Below are positions 1-7,772 of a stretch of DNA of 64,000 bases, piece by piece. The translations under genes were made by a program, and so were the position numbers. How positions within the stretch are numbered: position 1 is the stretch's first letter; every line of letters begins with the position of its first letter. Source of the DNA: an uncultured Porphyromonadaceae bacterium (GTDB lineage Bacteria; Bacteroidota; Bacteroidia; Bacteroidales; Muribaculaceae); contig CAMWNB010000004.1 in the NCBI GenBank assembly GCA_947175495.1, positions 1 through 64,000 on the forward strand. Reading direction: 5' to 3'. The notes under the pieces are model-generated. The model saw only the letters and a program-made list of their open reading frames with translations. It was not told the origin of the DNA and made no database searches.

Positions 1-69
1 CCGAATTTATTTAATTTTTAACCCCGTCCATTTTTAGTGGACAGTAGTGATAGGAGAAATATTTTTATA

Positions 70-81
70 ATAGGGCGATTT
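70..81. repeat. Left arm of 12-bp inverted repeat around the integrase
   Basis: ATAGGGCGATTT here is the exact reverse complement of AAATCGCCCTAT at 1459-1470, so the integrase gene sits between the two arms. This could be a recombinase binding site or the edge of the element. The identity is seen directly; the role is inferred. Confidence 0.6.
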
Positions 82-162
82 CAGAAATAGAACAACGAAA
101 GAAAATCAATGCCCTGCCAACATCATGTCATATGTTCGCCATAATAATGCCACCCCGGCATT

Positions 163-1404
163 CTATACATAGACATCCGGAAGACTATTGATTGCTTTGT
201 GCTTCAACTCATCCACTACACGGAGATATTTCTCTGTCATCTCAATGCTGGCATGGCCAATCAGTGACTGTACAGTCTTGATGTTGGCACCGCCATTAAG
301 AATATTTACAGCAAAGCTGTGGCGGGCACAATGCCATGTGATATTCTTGCCGATTTCCGCAGCCTTAACCCATACCTTGAGTTGTTTTACACAGGTTGCC
401 CATGTCGGTAGGTTGAAAATCCGCTGTCGGTAATCACCTGCTATTTCCGGCTCACCGATAATGCGAAGCAACATCGGACTTAACGGAGTTACCACATTAC
501 TGTTTTTGCTCCTTCCTGCAATCTTACTCTGCTCGAATTTCAGGACACACGAAGCAAAATCTACATTCTCATAAGTAAGCTGATTGACATCGCACCATCT
601 GATTCCGGTGTATAGACTGAACAGGAACGCCCGTCTGATATCGTGATAACTTCCTGGAAATGGAGTATCGGCAAGTCGTTTTATTTCATCGAGAATGAGA
701 ACGGGCTTTTTGATTGCGTGGAAATCCTTGTGCAGGGCTATTCCCTTGCATGGATTCTTTTTCATCAGTCCCTCCTCAACGGCCGTGGTGACGACTTTCT
801 TGAACAGCCCGTAACAGCGGGCACCACCTTCACCGACAGATACCTTTTTCAGATAATCTACATATCCGCTGACAATTTCAGGCGTCAGTAAATCCATGCG
901 CAGGAAATCGGCATACCTCTTGTATTTGGGCACACTTGAAAGGAATGCTATGAATCGGCGATAAGCTGTGCCCAATCCCACCCGGATGGGACGTGAATAA
1001 ATCTCGTCGTCCCGTTGCTTGCGGAAATATCGTAGCAGGTCTACCACCTTCTCCTTTTTTAGTCGGTAGCCTTCCCTGTCCTCAAGAAATTCCTGTTCTC
1101 GCTCGAATCTGATTTTCTCTGCAAGGGCAAGAGTGTTGCGGTTCTGAGTCCTCTCCTGTTGGGAACGTGGATGCAGCCGGATGTAGAGATTGAGGTTTTC
1201 CCGTTTGCGATTGTGCTTGATTTTATATTTAGGTCTTCCAGCCATCGCCCCCTCAGTATAGAGAACATGATTCCCTTCTTCATCTATGACCGGGGTCTCT
1301 GTGCGCCCGAGATAATACTCAAGCGCAAGACTCGCCCGACCGTCTTTAAGGACAGTCTGTACAAGTTTTGGATTCTGTTTGTTCTTTGTTTCGACTTTTG
1401 CCAT
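163..1404 (-). CDS. Tyrosine recombinase/integrase (Bacteroidetes phage-integrase type)
   Basis: A 413-aa site-specific recombinase that would cut and rejoin DNA through a 3'-phosphotyrosine intermediate. The C-terminal catalytic domain shows the family residues in order: Arg in TGIRWCD (about 268), HxxR in HCARH (about 358-362), His in IGHAS, and the nucleophile Tyr in EKYLRV (about 392). The N-terminal part resembles the arm-binding and SAM-like domains of Bacteroides integrases. The gene is clearly more AT-rich than the chromosome to its right and is flanked by a 12-bp inverted repeat, which suggests the end of a mobile element extending left of the window. Start is the ATG at 1404. Catalytic residues look intact; what it moves cannot be seen. 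Confidence 0.93.
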   Translation of the reverse strand: MAKVETKNKQNPKLVQTVLKDGRASLALEYYLGRTETPVIDEEGNHVLYTEGAMAGRPKYKIKHNRKRENLNLYIRLHPRSQQERTQNRNTLALAEKIRFEREQEFLEDREGYRLKKEKVVDLLRYFRKQRDDEIYSRPIRVGLGTAYRRFIAFLSSVPKYKRYADFLRMDLLTPEIVSGYVDYLKKVSVGEGGARCYGLFKKVVTTAVEEGLMKKNPCKGIALHKDFHAIKKPVLILDEIKRLADTPFPGSYHDIRRAFLFSLYTGIRWCDVNQLTYENVDFASCVLKFEQSKIAGRSKNSNVVTPLSPMLLRIIGEPEIAGDYRQRIFNLPTWATCVKQLKVWVKAAEIGKNITWHCARHSFAVNILNGGANIKTVQSLIGHASIEMTEKYLRVVDELKHKAINSLPDVYV

Positions 1405-1429
1405 AAGTGACTAATTTTGTGGATATACG

Positions 1430-1459
1430 CAAAGTTAGTACGAACTCATCATTCGCAAA
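1430..1459 (-). promoter_or_regulatory. Integrase promoter
   Basis: On the minus strand, TTTG (1459-1456) is followed by an 18-nt spacer and TAACTTTG (1437-1430). This fits the Bacteroidetes housekeeping promoter apart from a spacer one base short of the usual 19-21. It lies about 25 bp upstream of the integrase ATG. Confidence 0.6.
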
Positions 1460-1470
1460 AATCGCCCTAT
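1459..1470. repeat. Right arm of 12-bp inverted repeat around the integrase
   Basis: AAATCGCCCTAT matches the left arm at 70-81 in inverted orientation. Its first base overlaps the -33 element of the likely integrase promoter, so a protein bound here could repress the integrase. Confidence 0.6.
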
Positions 1471-1694
1471 ACAACTATTAACAACTGAATCGTACAAAAT
1501 GTGTACTGAATGCGAAAATTCCATCAAATAGCCCCAAATCAACGCAAATACAAAATTAGCCAACTATCTGATTAGCAGACAAAATAAAAAAATCGCAAAA
1601 TATTCAATAACTCCCTTCTGACTTTTCTTAGGTTTTCACGTATCTTAAGAGTGTGTTTGAAATTAAACCAAATTAAACATTGATTGTAGACACA

Positions 1695-1724
1695 CCCCGG
1701 GCCCAATAATTGTTAGGGCTGGGG
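1695..1724. terminator. GC-rich hairpin at the composition boundary
   Basis: CCCCGGGCCC can pair with GGGCTGGGG (about 9 base pairs including one G-T pair, plus one bulged G) across an 11-nt AT-rich loop. No long T-run follows on either strand, so it may be a structural or attachment feature rather than a classical terminator. Confidence 0.35.
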
Positions 1725-1793
1725 TCGTCAGGCGTTAACAGAAATCGGACAGATATTGGAGAAGCCCGCAAAGTAATTTTTTTCGCGACGGGA

Positions 1794-1820
1794 TGTAATT
1801 TTTTTCAATACGGTGCGTCT
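1794..1820 (+). promoter_or_regulatory. Putative ECF-sigma-type promoter
   Basis: TGTAATTTTTTTC (1794-1806) is followed after 9 nt by CGTCT (1816-1820). This resembles an ECF-type -35/-10 pair rather than the TTTG/TAnnTTTG housekeeping type. It lies about 10 bp before the sigma-factor ATG, which suggests autoregulation and a nearly leaderless mRNA. A second GTAATTTTTTTC copy lies 22 bp upstream (1773-1784). The pattern is seen; its recognition by this sigma factor is inferred. Confidence 0.5.
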
Positions 1821-1829
1821 AATGTCTAT

Positions 1830-2327
1830 ATGGAAAAAGACACGGAACGACAAAAGAAGTTTCTGGAACTGTTGGACGAATACAAAGATCTGATAGTGAA
1901 GGTGTGCTACGTCTATTCGTCGCCCGTAGTGACTATCGACGACCTCTACCAGGAAGTCGCCGCCAACATCTGGACCGGGCTCGACAAATTCCGGGGCGAC
2001 GCCAAGGTGTCGACGTGGATCTACCGCACCGCCATCAACACCTGCATCACATGGGTGCGCCGCAACCGCAACAGCAGCCTCAACACCGACCTCGACCAGG
2101 CGTTGCTCGTCGCCGACGACGGCGAGCAGGCACGCGAACGCATGGCCCGCTACCGCATGCTCTACGACATGATTGCCGAGCTGCAACCGCTCGAAAAAGC
2201 CATAGTCACAATGTGGCTCGACGACAAGCCATACGCCGAGATAGCAGCAGTGACGGGCCTCAGCGTGCCCAACGTGGCCACAAGGCTGCACCGAATAAAA
2301 GAAAAACTCTCCAAACGCGCAAAGTGA
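1830..2327 (+). CDS. ECF-family RNA polymerase sigma factor
   Basis: A 165-aa sigma-70 family protein with only regions 2 and 4, the ECF layout. Region 2 (about 32-80) includes DDLYQEVAANIW and the -10 binding helix around STWIYRTAINTC. Region 4 (about 113-160) carries a helix-turn-helix with PYAEIAAVTGLSVPNVATRL. The ORF-track start at 1710 uses TTG and adds 40 unrelated residues, including promoter DNA, so the ATG at 1830 (MEKDTERQ) is preferred. The downstream membrane protein starts 8 bp after the stop and may be its partner. The regulon is not visible. Confidence 0.92.
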   Translation: MEKDTERQKKFLELLDEYKDLIVKVCYVYSSPVVTIDDLYQEVAANIWTGLDKFRGDAKVSTWIYRTAINTCITWVRRNRNSSLNTDLDQALLVADDGEQARERMARYRMLYDMIAELQPLEKAIVTMWLDDKPYAEIAAVTGLSVPNVATRLHRIKEKLSKRAK

Positions 2328-2335
2328 CATAAAGC

Positions 2336-2914
2336 ATGGAAAACCACGATACACAATTCGACGAAATGCGTCGGCAATGGCAATCAATGCAGCTCGACAA
2401 CGAACGGTTGCGCAAAGCCAACCAACGGCTCACGGATGAGCTTTCGGCCAAGCGTGTGAGCGACAGCAAGCACCGCCTGGCCAACGACTATCGTGTGATA
2501 GGCTGGGTGGCAATACTTCTCATGCCCTTCCTGGCCGTGGTGCAGCTCGAGCAGCTGGAAGCACCCGTCTGGCTCTGCGCGCTCTATGGAGGCGTAGGCG
2601 TGGTGATGGGCATTATCGATCTGTGCTTCGCACGCTTTGTGGATAAGACCGACTACATTTCGATGCCCGTGTGCGATGCCGTCGTCCACGCCCAGCGCGT
2701 GCTGCTGTGGCAGGCACGCCTGCGCTCGGTGGGCATTTGCCTGGCCGCCGTGGTGCTCGTGCCCCTGTTTTTCCACATCGACCGCATAGGATCGCGCTCC
2801 GTCATGTACGGCGCTGTCGCCGGCCTCATAATAGGCGTGATTCTGGGACTGCGCTTCTACTACGCCAAGCGCCGCGCTGCCCGCAAAATCCTCAGCGACC
2901 TCGAACTACGGTAA
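2336..2914 (+). CDS. Membrane protein partner of ECF sigma factor (putative regulator)
   Basis: A 192-aa protein with a charged, probably coiled-coil N-terminus (residues about 5-45) and four predicted membrane segments: VIGWVAILLMPFLAVV, LCALYGGVGVVMGIIDLC, SVGICLAAVVLVPLFF and VMYGAVAGLIIGVILGLRF. It follows the sigma gene by 8 bp and is surely co-transcribed. Small membrane proteins in this position often act as anti-sigma factors, but I see no recognisable anti-sigma domain such as a zinc-binding HxxxCxxC motif. The regulatory role is an inference from position only. Confidence 0.7.
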   Translation: MENHDTQFDEMRRQWQSMQLDNERLRKANQRLTDELSAKRVSDSKHRLANDYRVIGWVAILLMPFLAVVQLEQLEAPVWLCALYGGVGVVMGIIDLCFARFVDKTDYISMPVCDAVVHAQRVLLWQARLRSVGICLAAVVLVPLFFHIDRIGSRSVMYGAVAGLIIGVILGLRFYYAKRRAARKILSDLELR

Positions 2915-3038
2915 TCCCCCGCCGCGCGGCAACGTCCGCATCGACGCCCGCAGCCATTTTTCCTGTTTTTCCGTCCGCAGACGCTCAAAAACAGATTAAC
3001 GCATTAGCACACTGAACATTAGCGCCATCGCAGGCAAT

Positions 3039-3054
3039 TGTTCCACGTGGAACA
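3039..3054. promoter_or_regulatory. parS: Candidate parS (ParB/Spo0J binding site)
   Basis: TGTTCCACGTGGAACA is a perfect 16-bp palindrome that closely matches the conserved bacterial parS consensus TGTTNCACGTGAAACA. It lies in the short non-coding gap between two convergent genes, where it cannot be a promoter for either. parS sites nucleate ParB spreading for chromosome segregation and usually cluster near the origin. I noticed only this one copy. The match is seen directly; binding is inferred. Confidence 0.72.
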
Positions 3055-3073
3055 TTACTGCCCTGCGCCGCCG

Positions 3074-4540
3074 TCAGCTGCGGCCGCGGCGCGCGGCGTC
3101 GAGGCGCAGCATGATGAATAGCAGAATGGTGAAGCCCCACAGCGACGAGCCTCCATAGCTGAAGAACGGCAAAGGAATGCCTATGACGGGGCAGAGACCT
3201 ATGACCATGCCGATGTTGATGCAGAAGTGGAAAATGAAATACGAGGCGACACAGTAGGCGTACACACGCGAGAACACCGACGGCTGACGCTCTGCGATGG
3301 ATATCGTGCGCAGAATGAGCACCAGAAACAGGCATGTGACAGCAAACGACCCCAGGAAACCCTCCTCCTCGCCGATGGTGCAGAAGATGAAATCGGTGTG
3401 CTGCTCGGGCACATACTTGAGCTTGGTCTGAGTGCCGTTCAGAAAGCCTTTGCCGGTGAGACCGCCGGAGCCGATGGCAATCTTGCTCTGATTGACGTTG
3501 TAGCCCGCGCCGCGCAGGTCCTGCTCGATGCCGAGCACCACCTTGATGCGCATCTGCTGGTGAGGCTGCAGATGGTTGAACGCAGCATGCACGCAAAACA
3601 TGAACACCACGCCATAGACGGCCGCGCCGGCGGCGATGAGCAGCCGGTGGCCGCGCGTGCGCAACGCCTCCACCACGATGTAGACCACAGCCCCGGAAAT
3701 GATGCCGAGCATCACCGGCAGCCCCGGCAGTTCCAGACCCGCGATGCCCGCGCACACCCACAGCGCCACGCCCGTGCCGGCAAACCACAGGAAGAGGTTG
3801 CGCGCAATCTCGAAGCGTTTGTTGTAGACCACGGCCATCACCGCTATCATCACCTCTACAATCACAAGCACGGAGAACTCGCCGGCAGGGATACCCATGA
3901 CCGTGTCCTCGGCAAACTTGACCACCACCACGAAAATCACCACCGACAGGATGGCGGCGAAGAGGATGAGCCCGCTCATGCCCTCGCGGTACAGCACGAA
4001 GAACAGAGCCATGAAGGTGAGCGCCGAGCCCGTCTCGTTCTGCGCGAGAATGAGCACGATGGGCAACACTATGATGGTGACGGCGCGCACATAGTTCGAC
4101 GCCTTGGCATTGAGCAGAAAGTGATAGCCGCTGAAGAGCTTGGCCATGGCAAGCGCCGTGGCGAACTTGGCGAACTCGGCCGGCTGCAGGCTCACCGGGC
4201 CGAGCACAATCCACGAGTGCGAGCCCTTGATGTCGGGCGCCACAAACGGCGTGACGGCCAGCAGCACGAGCATGAACACATAGATGGGATAGGCGTACGT
4301 CTCGTACATGCGCGCGTCGATGAGCAGCAACACGAAGGCGAGACCCAGCGAAAGACCTATCCAGCGCAGCTGCTTGCCGGAGAACTCGTCGAAGGAGAAT
4401 ATGTTGGCCTCGTCGAAGTCGTAGCTGGCAGCATAGATGCTGATGGCTCCGGCCACCACCATGAGCAGGTAGATGGCCACGGTGAGCCAGTCGACATTGC
4501 GCAGCGTTAGGGCGAAGTTATTTCTTTCTTGCAGGGGCAT
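3074..4540 (-). CDS. rodA: Rod-shape-determining peptidoglycan polymerase RodA
   Basis: A 488-aa SEDS-family glycosyltransferase that polymerises lipid II into glycan strands with PBP2 during cell elongation. It has many hydrophobic membrane segments and a conserved C-terminal part with GYNVNQSKIAIGSGGLTGKG, FIFCTIGEEEGFLG and PVIGIPLPFFSYGGSS. It is longer than E. coli RodA because of an extra hydrophobic region around residues 190-310, a layout I associate with other Bacteroidales. The ORF-track start at 4675 is wrong: the first 45 residues are mrdA read out of frame. The true ATG at 4540 (MPLQERNN) overlaps mrdA by 23 bp. Last gene of the mre operon. Confidence 0.95.
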   Translation of the reverse strand: MPLQERNNFALTLRNVDWLTVAIYLLMVVAGAISIYAASYDFDEANIFSFDEFSGKQLRWIGLSLGLAFVLLLIDARMYETYAYPIYVFMLVLLAVTPFVAPDIKGSHSWIVLGPVSLQPAEFAKFATALAMAKLFSGYHFLLNAKASNYVRAVTIIVLPIVLILAQNETGSALTFMALFFVLYREGMSGLILFAAILSVVIFVVVVKFAEDTVMGIPAGEFSVLVIVEVMIAVMAVVYNKRFEIARNLFLWFAGTGVALWVCAGIAGLELPGLPVMLGIISGAVVYIVVEALRTRGHRLLIAAGAAVYGVVFMFCVHAAFNHLQPHQQMRIKVVLGIEQDLRGAGYNVNQSKIAIGSGGLTGKGFLNGTQTKLKYVPEQHTDFIFCTIGEEEGFLGSFAVTCLFLVLILRTISIAERQPSVFSRVYAYCVASYFIFHFCINIGMVIGLCPVIGIPLPFFSYGGSSLWGFTILLFIMLRLDAARRGRS

Positions 4541-6377
4541 AGTAGAGGGTGCTGTTGAGCATTTGTTCTTCCATATACTTGCGCTCGGGCGCGATGGTGC
4601 CGGTGAGATACTTCTCGATGACGAGGCTGCCGATGGGCACGCCGAAGGTGGCGCCGAAGCCGGCGTTCTCGACATAGGCGGCCACGGCTATTTTGGGCTC
4701 GTTGTATGGAGCGAATCCCATGAACGCCGAGTGGTCCTTGCCGTGGGGGTTCTGCGCGGTGCCCGTCTTGCCTGCCACCTCGATGTCGCGCAGAGCGGCG
4801 CGGCGGCATGTGCCGCCGGTGACGGCCATGCGCATGCCTTCGGCGATGTCGGCGTACCAGTGCTCGTCGATTGTGGGCCTGCGCCGCTCAAGCAGCTCGC
4901 CGGGCATGACGGTGTCCTGTATCTCCTTCACCACATGGGGTGTGATGAACCATCCCCGGTTGGCGATGGTGGCGCAGAGGTTGGCTATCTGCAGCGGCGT
5001 GGCCAGCACCTCGCCCTGGCCTATGGACACGGAAATGATGGTGTTTCCGCTCCAGTGGCCCTCGGTGTAGAATTTGTCGTAGAACTTGGCGTTGGGCAGG
5101 AAGCCGCGCTTCTCGCCGGGCAGGTCGAGACCCAGCTTGTAGCCGTAGCCCATGCTCACGAGGTGGTTTTTCCACACCTCGAAGGCGTTGGCCGAGCTGC
5201 CGTATTTGCTGCGCCGGTCGATCATGTTCTTGAATCCCCAGCAGAAGAAAGCGTTGCACGAGGTCTGCAGAGCCGGCTTCAGCGGCAGAGGCGAGCCGTG
5301 GGCGTGGCATCCCACGCGCAGGCCGCCGTTGATGTAGCCGTGATAGCAGGGATATGTGGTGGTGAGGTTGATGATGCCTTCCTGCAGCAGGATGAGGCCC
5401 TGCGTGGGCTTGAATGTGGAGCCCGGAGGATAGGCGGCCATGTAGGCACGGTCGTAGAGCGGCCACGATTCGTCGTTGACGAGCTTGCGGTAGTTCTCGC
5501 CGCGCTGTCGGCCCACGAGCAGGCGGGGGTCGTAGGTTGGCGACGACACCATGCACAGAATCTCACCGGTGGAAGGCTCGATGGCCACCACGGCGCCGCG
5601 CTTGCCGGCCATCAGCGACTCGGCGTACTCCTGCAGCTTGATGTCGAGGCTGAGGCGCAGGTCGCGGCCGCTTACGGGCGCCACGTCGCGCGCGCCGTCC
5701 TCGTAGCGCCCCTGGATGCGTCCGCGGGCATCGCGGATGAGAATCTCCACTCCCTTGTGGCCGCGCAGGTAAGGCTCGTAGCTTTTTTCCACTCCGAGGT
5801 CGCCGGTGTAGTCGCCGGGCGAATAGTATGTGTCGCGCTCCACATCGTCGGCGTTCACCTCGCGGATGTTGCCGAGCACATTTGCGGCGGTGGCATGGCT
5901 GTACTGGCGCAGGATTCGCTTCTGGATGAAGAATCCAGGGAAGCGGTAGAGTTTCTCCTGCAGGCGTCCGTAGTCCTGCGACGAGAGCTGTGTGATGAGT
6001 TTCTGCGGCGTGTACGACGAGTAGCCCGGATTGAGCCTTTTGTCGCGCATGTCGGCAAAGCGCTTGCGCAGCTGGTCGGGCGTGATGTTGAGCGTGGAGC
6101 AGAAGTCGATGGTGTCGAAGGGCTGCACGTCGCGGGGAATGAGCATGACGTCGTAGGCCGGCTGGTTGAACACCACGAGCTCGCCGTTGCGGTCGTAGAT
6201 GAGACCACGCGAGGGATAGACGGTCTTTTTCAGAAACGCGTTGCTGTCGGCGCTCTGCTTGTAGCGGCTGTCGTTGATCTGCAGGTCGAACAGGCGCACG
6301 AGGTAGATGAGCGCAATCAGGGCAATGAAGCCTCCTATGACGTATTTTCTTTTTTCGAGATTATAGTTTTTTCTCAC
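4518..6377 (-). CDS. mrdA: Penicillin-binding protein 2 (peptidoglycan D,D-transpeptidase)
   Basis: A class B PBP of 619 aa that cross-links peptidoglycan during elongation and partners RodA. One N-terminal membrane anchor (about 10-30) is followed by the dimerisation domain and a transpeptidase domain with all three active-site motifs: STFK (nucleophile Ser, about 320), SCN (about 374) and KTG (about 537). The track start at 6404 uses TTG; the GTG at 6377, giving (M)RKNYNLEKRKYV, leaves the sequence beginning just before the membrane anchor as expected for the family. It overlaps mreD by about 17 bp and rodA by 23 bp, so the three are likely translationally coupled. Confidence 0.95.
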   Translation of the reverse strand: MRKNYNLEKRKYVIGGFIALIALIYLVRLFDLQINDSRYKQSADSNAFLKKTVYPSRGLIYDRNGELVVFNQPAYDVMLIPRDVQPFDTIDFCSTLNITPDQLRKRFADMRDKRLNPGYSSYTPQKLITQLSSQDYGRLQEKLYRFPGFFIQKRILRQYSHATAANVLGNIREVNADDVERDTYYSPGDYTGDLGVEKSYEPYLRGHKGVEILIRDARGRIQGRYEDGARDVAPVSGRDLRLSLDIKLQEYAESLMAGKRGAVVAIEPSTGEILCMVSSPTYDPRLLVGRQRGENYRKLVNDESWPLYDRAYMAAYPPGSTFKPTQGLILLQEGIINLTTTYPCYHGYINGGLRVGCHAHGSPLPLKPALQTSCNAFFCWGFKNMIDRRSKYGSSANAFEVWKNHLVSMGYGYKLGLDLPGEKRGFLPNAKFYDKFYTEGHWSGNTIISVSIGQGEVLATPLQIANLCATIANRGWFITPHVVKEIQDTVMPGELLERRRPTIDEHWYADIAEGMRMAVTGGTCRRAALRDIEVAGKTGTAQNPHGKDHSAFMGFAPYNEPKIAVAAYVENAGFGATFGVPIGSLVIEKYLTGTIAPERKYMEEQMLNSTLYYAPARKK

Positions 6378-6885
6378 GGCGGGTGCGGCTTGCGAGGCTT
6401 GCAAAAGCGTAGATAAACACGAAAGTGTAGGCTGTGCTGCACACGATGCGCAGCAGCCACAGACGCAGGTTGAACAGCTCGAAGGCCTCGACGGTGAACA
6501 CGAGGGTGCAATACAGGAATACCATCGTGAGCATGTATTTCAGATAGTTCTCAAGGCCCAGCGAGCGAAGTCCCAGGGGGGCCGGTCCGAGCTCGTCGTC
6601 GAGCGGCAGATAGAGATGCAGCACCGGTCGGCGCACAAAGGCGAGCACCGTGCATGCCAGCGCGTTGAGGCCCGGGGTGTCGGAGAAGATGTCGACGGCG
6701 AGTCCGCTGAGGAATCCGATGGTCATGGTCCAGTTGGTGCCGAGAGTGACGGGGAGCGATATGAGCACATAGATGAACACGAGCGGCAGGGCCACGCCGA
6801 AGATGGCCAGATTGTTGAAAATCACAGCCTGCGCCGGCACGAGCACCAGCAGAAGAATCAAGGCGTTGACAATGGTCTTACTCAT
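6361..6885 (-). CDS. mreD: Rod-shape-determining protein MreD
   Basis: A 174-aa, very hydrophobic inner-membrane protein with five or six predicted membrane segments, the usual size and profile for MreD. It is assigned mainly by its place between mreC and mrdA, since the family is poorly conserved. Its ATG overlaps the mreC stop (TGATG) and its 3' end overlaps mrdA. It is thought to scaffold the elongasome with MreC, RodA and PBP2. Confidence 0.9.
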   Translation of the reverse strand: MSKTIVNALILLLVLVPAQAVIFNNLAIFGVALPLVFIYVLISLPVTLGTNWTMTIGFLSGLAVDIFSDTPGLNALACTVLAFVRRPVLHLYLPLDDELGPAPLGLRSLGLENYLKYMLTMVFLYCTLVFTVEAFELFNLRLWLLRIVCSTAYTFVFIYAFASLASRTRREKKL

Positions 6886-7757
6886 CAGTTGAATGCTTTT
6901 TTTGCGCGTTCCTCGTCCTCGGCCTCGCCGGCCTCAAGGCTTTTGACCTCGGCGCTCATGTCGCTGACCACCACCTGCACGTTGTTGAGTGCGGAGAAGT
7001 CGCTGAGCAGGCGCACTTTCAGCGAGAAGAAGTCGCCGTGGTCGCTGCCTGCTTCGTCCATCACTATGCCCACGGGCAGGCCGGGGGGAAACACCGACGA
7101 ATAGCCGGAGGTGACCACTGTGTCGCCGGCCCGGCTGACGGTGTGGCGCGGCAGTTCCTCGAGCTGCGCTACTTCCGGGTCGCGTCCGTCCCACACGAGC
7201 GAGCCGAAATTGTCGGTGCCCTTGAGTTTGCACGACAGGCGGAAGTGGGGATTGAGCAGCGAGATGACGCGCGCGCTCCGCGGCCCCACCACGCTGACGA
7301 TGCCGACGACGCCCGAAGCGTCGATCACGCCCATTTCGGGCTTCACTCCGTCGAGTGTGCCTTTGTTGAGGGTGATGTAGTTGAACGGGCGGGCAATGCT
7401 GTTGTTGATTACATTTGCCACTATGAATCTGAACGGCTGCATGCCGGAGTCCATCACCATCGTGTCGGTGTAAATCTTCTCGGCCATCACTTCAAGCTGC
7501 TGCCTCAAAGCCAGGACCTCGCTCTGCAGTTCGGCGTTTCGCCGGTTGAGGTCGGAGTTGCGTTCGCGCAGGTTGAAGTAGCCTGTGGCGTTGTTGCTGA
7601 AGTCGTAGACCGAGGCCGTCACGCTGTTGGCAGACGTGAGATAGATGTGGCGATGGTAGGGGTCGCCGCCGGAGAGGAGCATTAAACTGAGCACCACATA
7701 GACGGCAAAAACAAACCACTTGCTGTTGCGGGCAAAGAATGTGATAAGTTCGTGCAC
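6885..7757 (-). CDS. mreC: Rod-shape-determining protein MreC
   Basis: A 290-aa protein with a single N-terminal membrane segment (WFVFAVYVVLSLMLL), a coiled coil at about 65-95 and the double beta-barrel periplasmic domain of MreC with GVIDASGVVGIVSVVGP and GDTVVTSGYSSVFPPGLPVGIV. It acts as a periplasmic scaffold that activates the PBP2-RodA pair. It lies 15 bp downstream of mreB and overlaps mreD. The C-terminal tail is rich in Glu, Ala and Lys. Confidence 0.95.
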   Translation of the reverse strand: MHELITFFARNSKWFVFAVYVVLSLMLLSGGDPYHRHIYLTSANSVTASVYDFSNNATGYFNLRERNSDLNRRNAELQSEVLALRQQLEVMAEKIYTDTMVMDSGMQPFRFIVANVINNSIARPFNYITLNKGTLDGVKPEMGVIDASGVVGIVSVVGPRSARVISLLNPHFRLSCKLKGTDNFGSLVWDGRDPEVAQLEELPRHTVSRAGDTVVTSGYSSVFPPGLPVGIVMDEAGSDHGDFFSLKVRLLSDFSALNNVQVVVSDMSAEVKSLEAGEAEDEERAKKAFN

Positions 7758-7772
7758 GGCTCGGGCGGGCGC

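Larger units (their letters stand above)
1405..1829. other. AT-rich non-coding junction between mobile-type DNA and chromosome
   Basis: No convincing gene is present. The stretch holds the integrase promoter, the right inverted-repeat arm, two copies of AAATTAAAC spaced 10 bp apart (1660-1668 and 1670-1678) inside a GTGTGT/ACACAC pair, a strong hairpin at 1695-1724, and the ECF-type promoter. Base composition changes from AT-rich to GC-rich around 1690-1730, as expected for an integration boundary or an old insertion-sequence scar. Confidence 0.6.

Noticed and set aside
26-42. Short palindrome GTCCA-TTTTTAG-TGGAC at the left edge
   Set aside because: A 5-bp stem is too short to call a terminator or insertion-sequence end without the sequence to its left.
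4473-6416. 647-aa plus-strand ORF
   Set aside because: Antisense to mrdA; no family motif and skewed composition.
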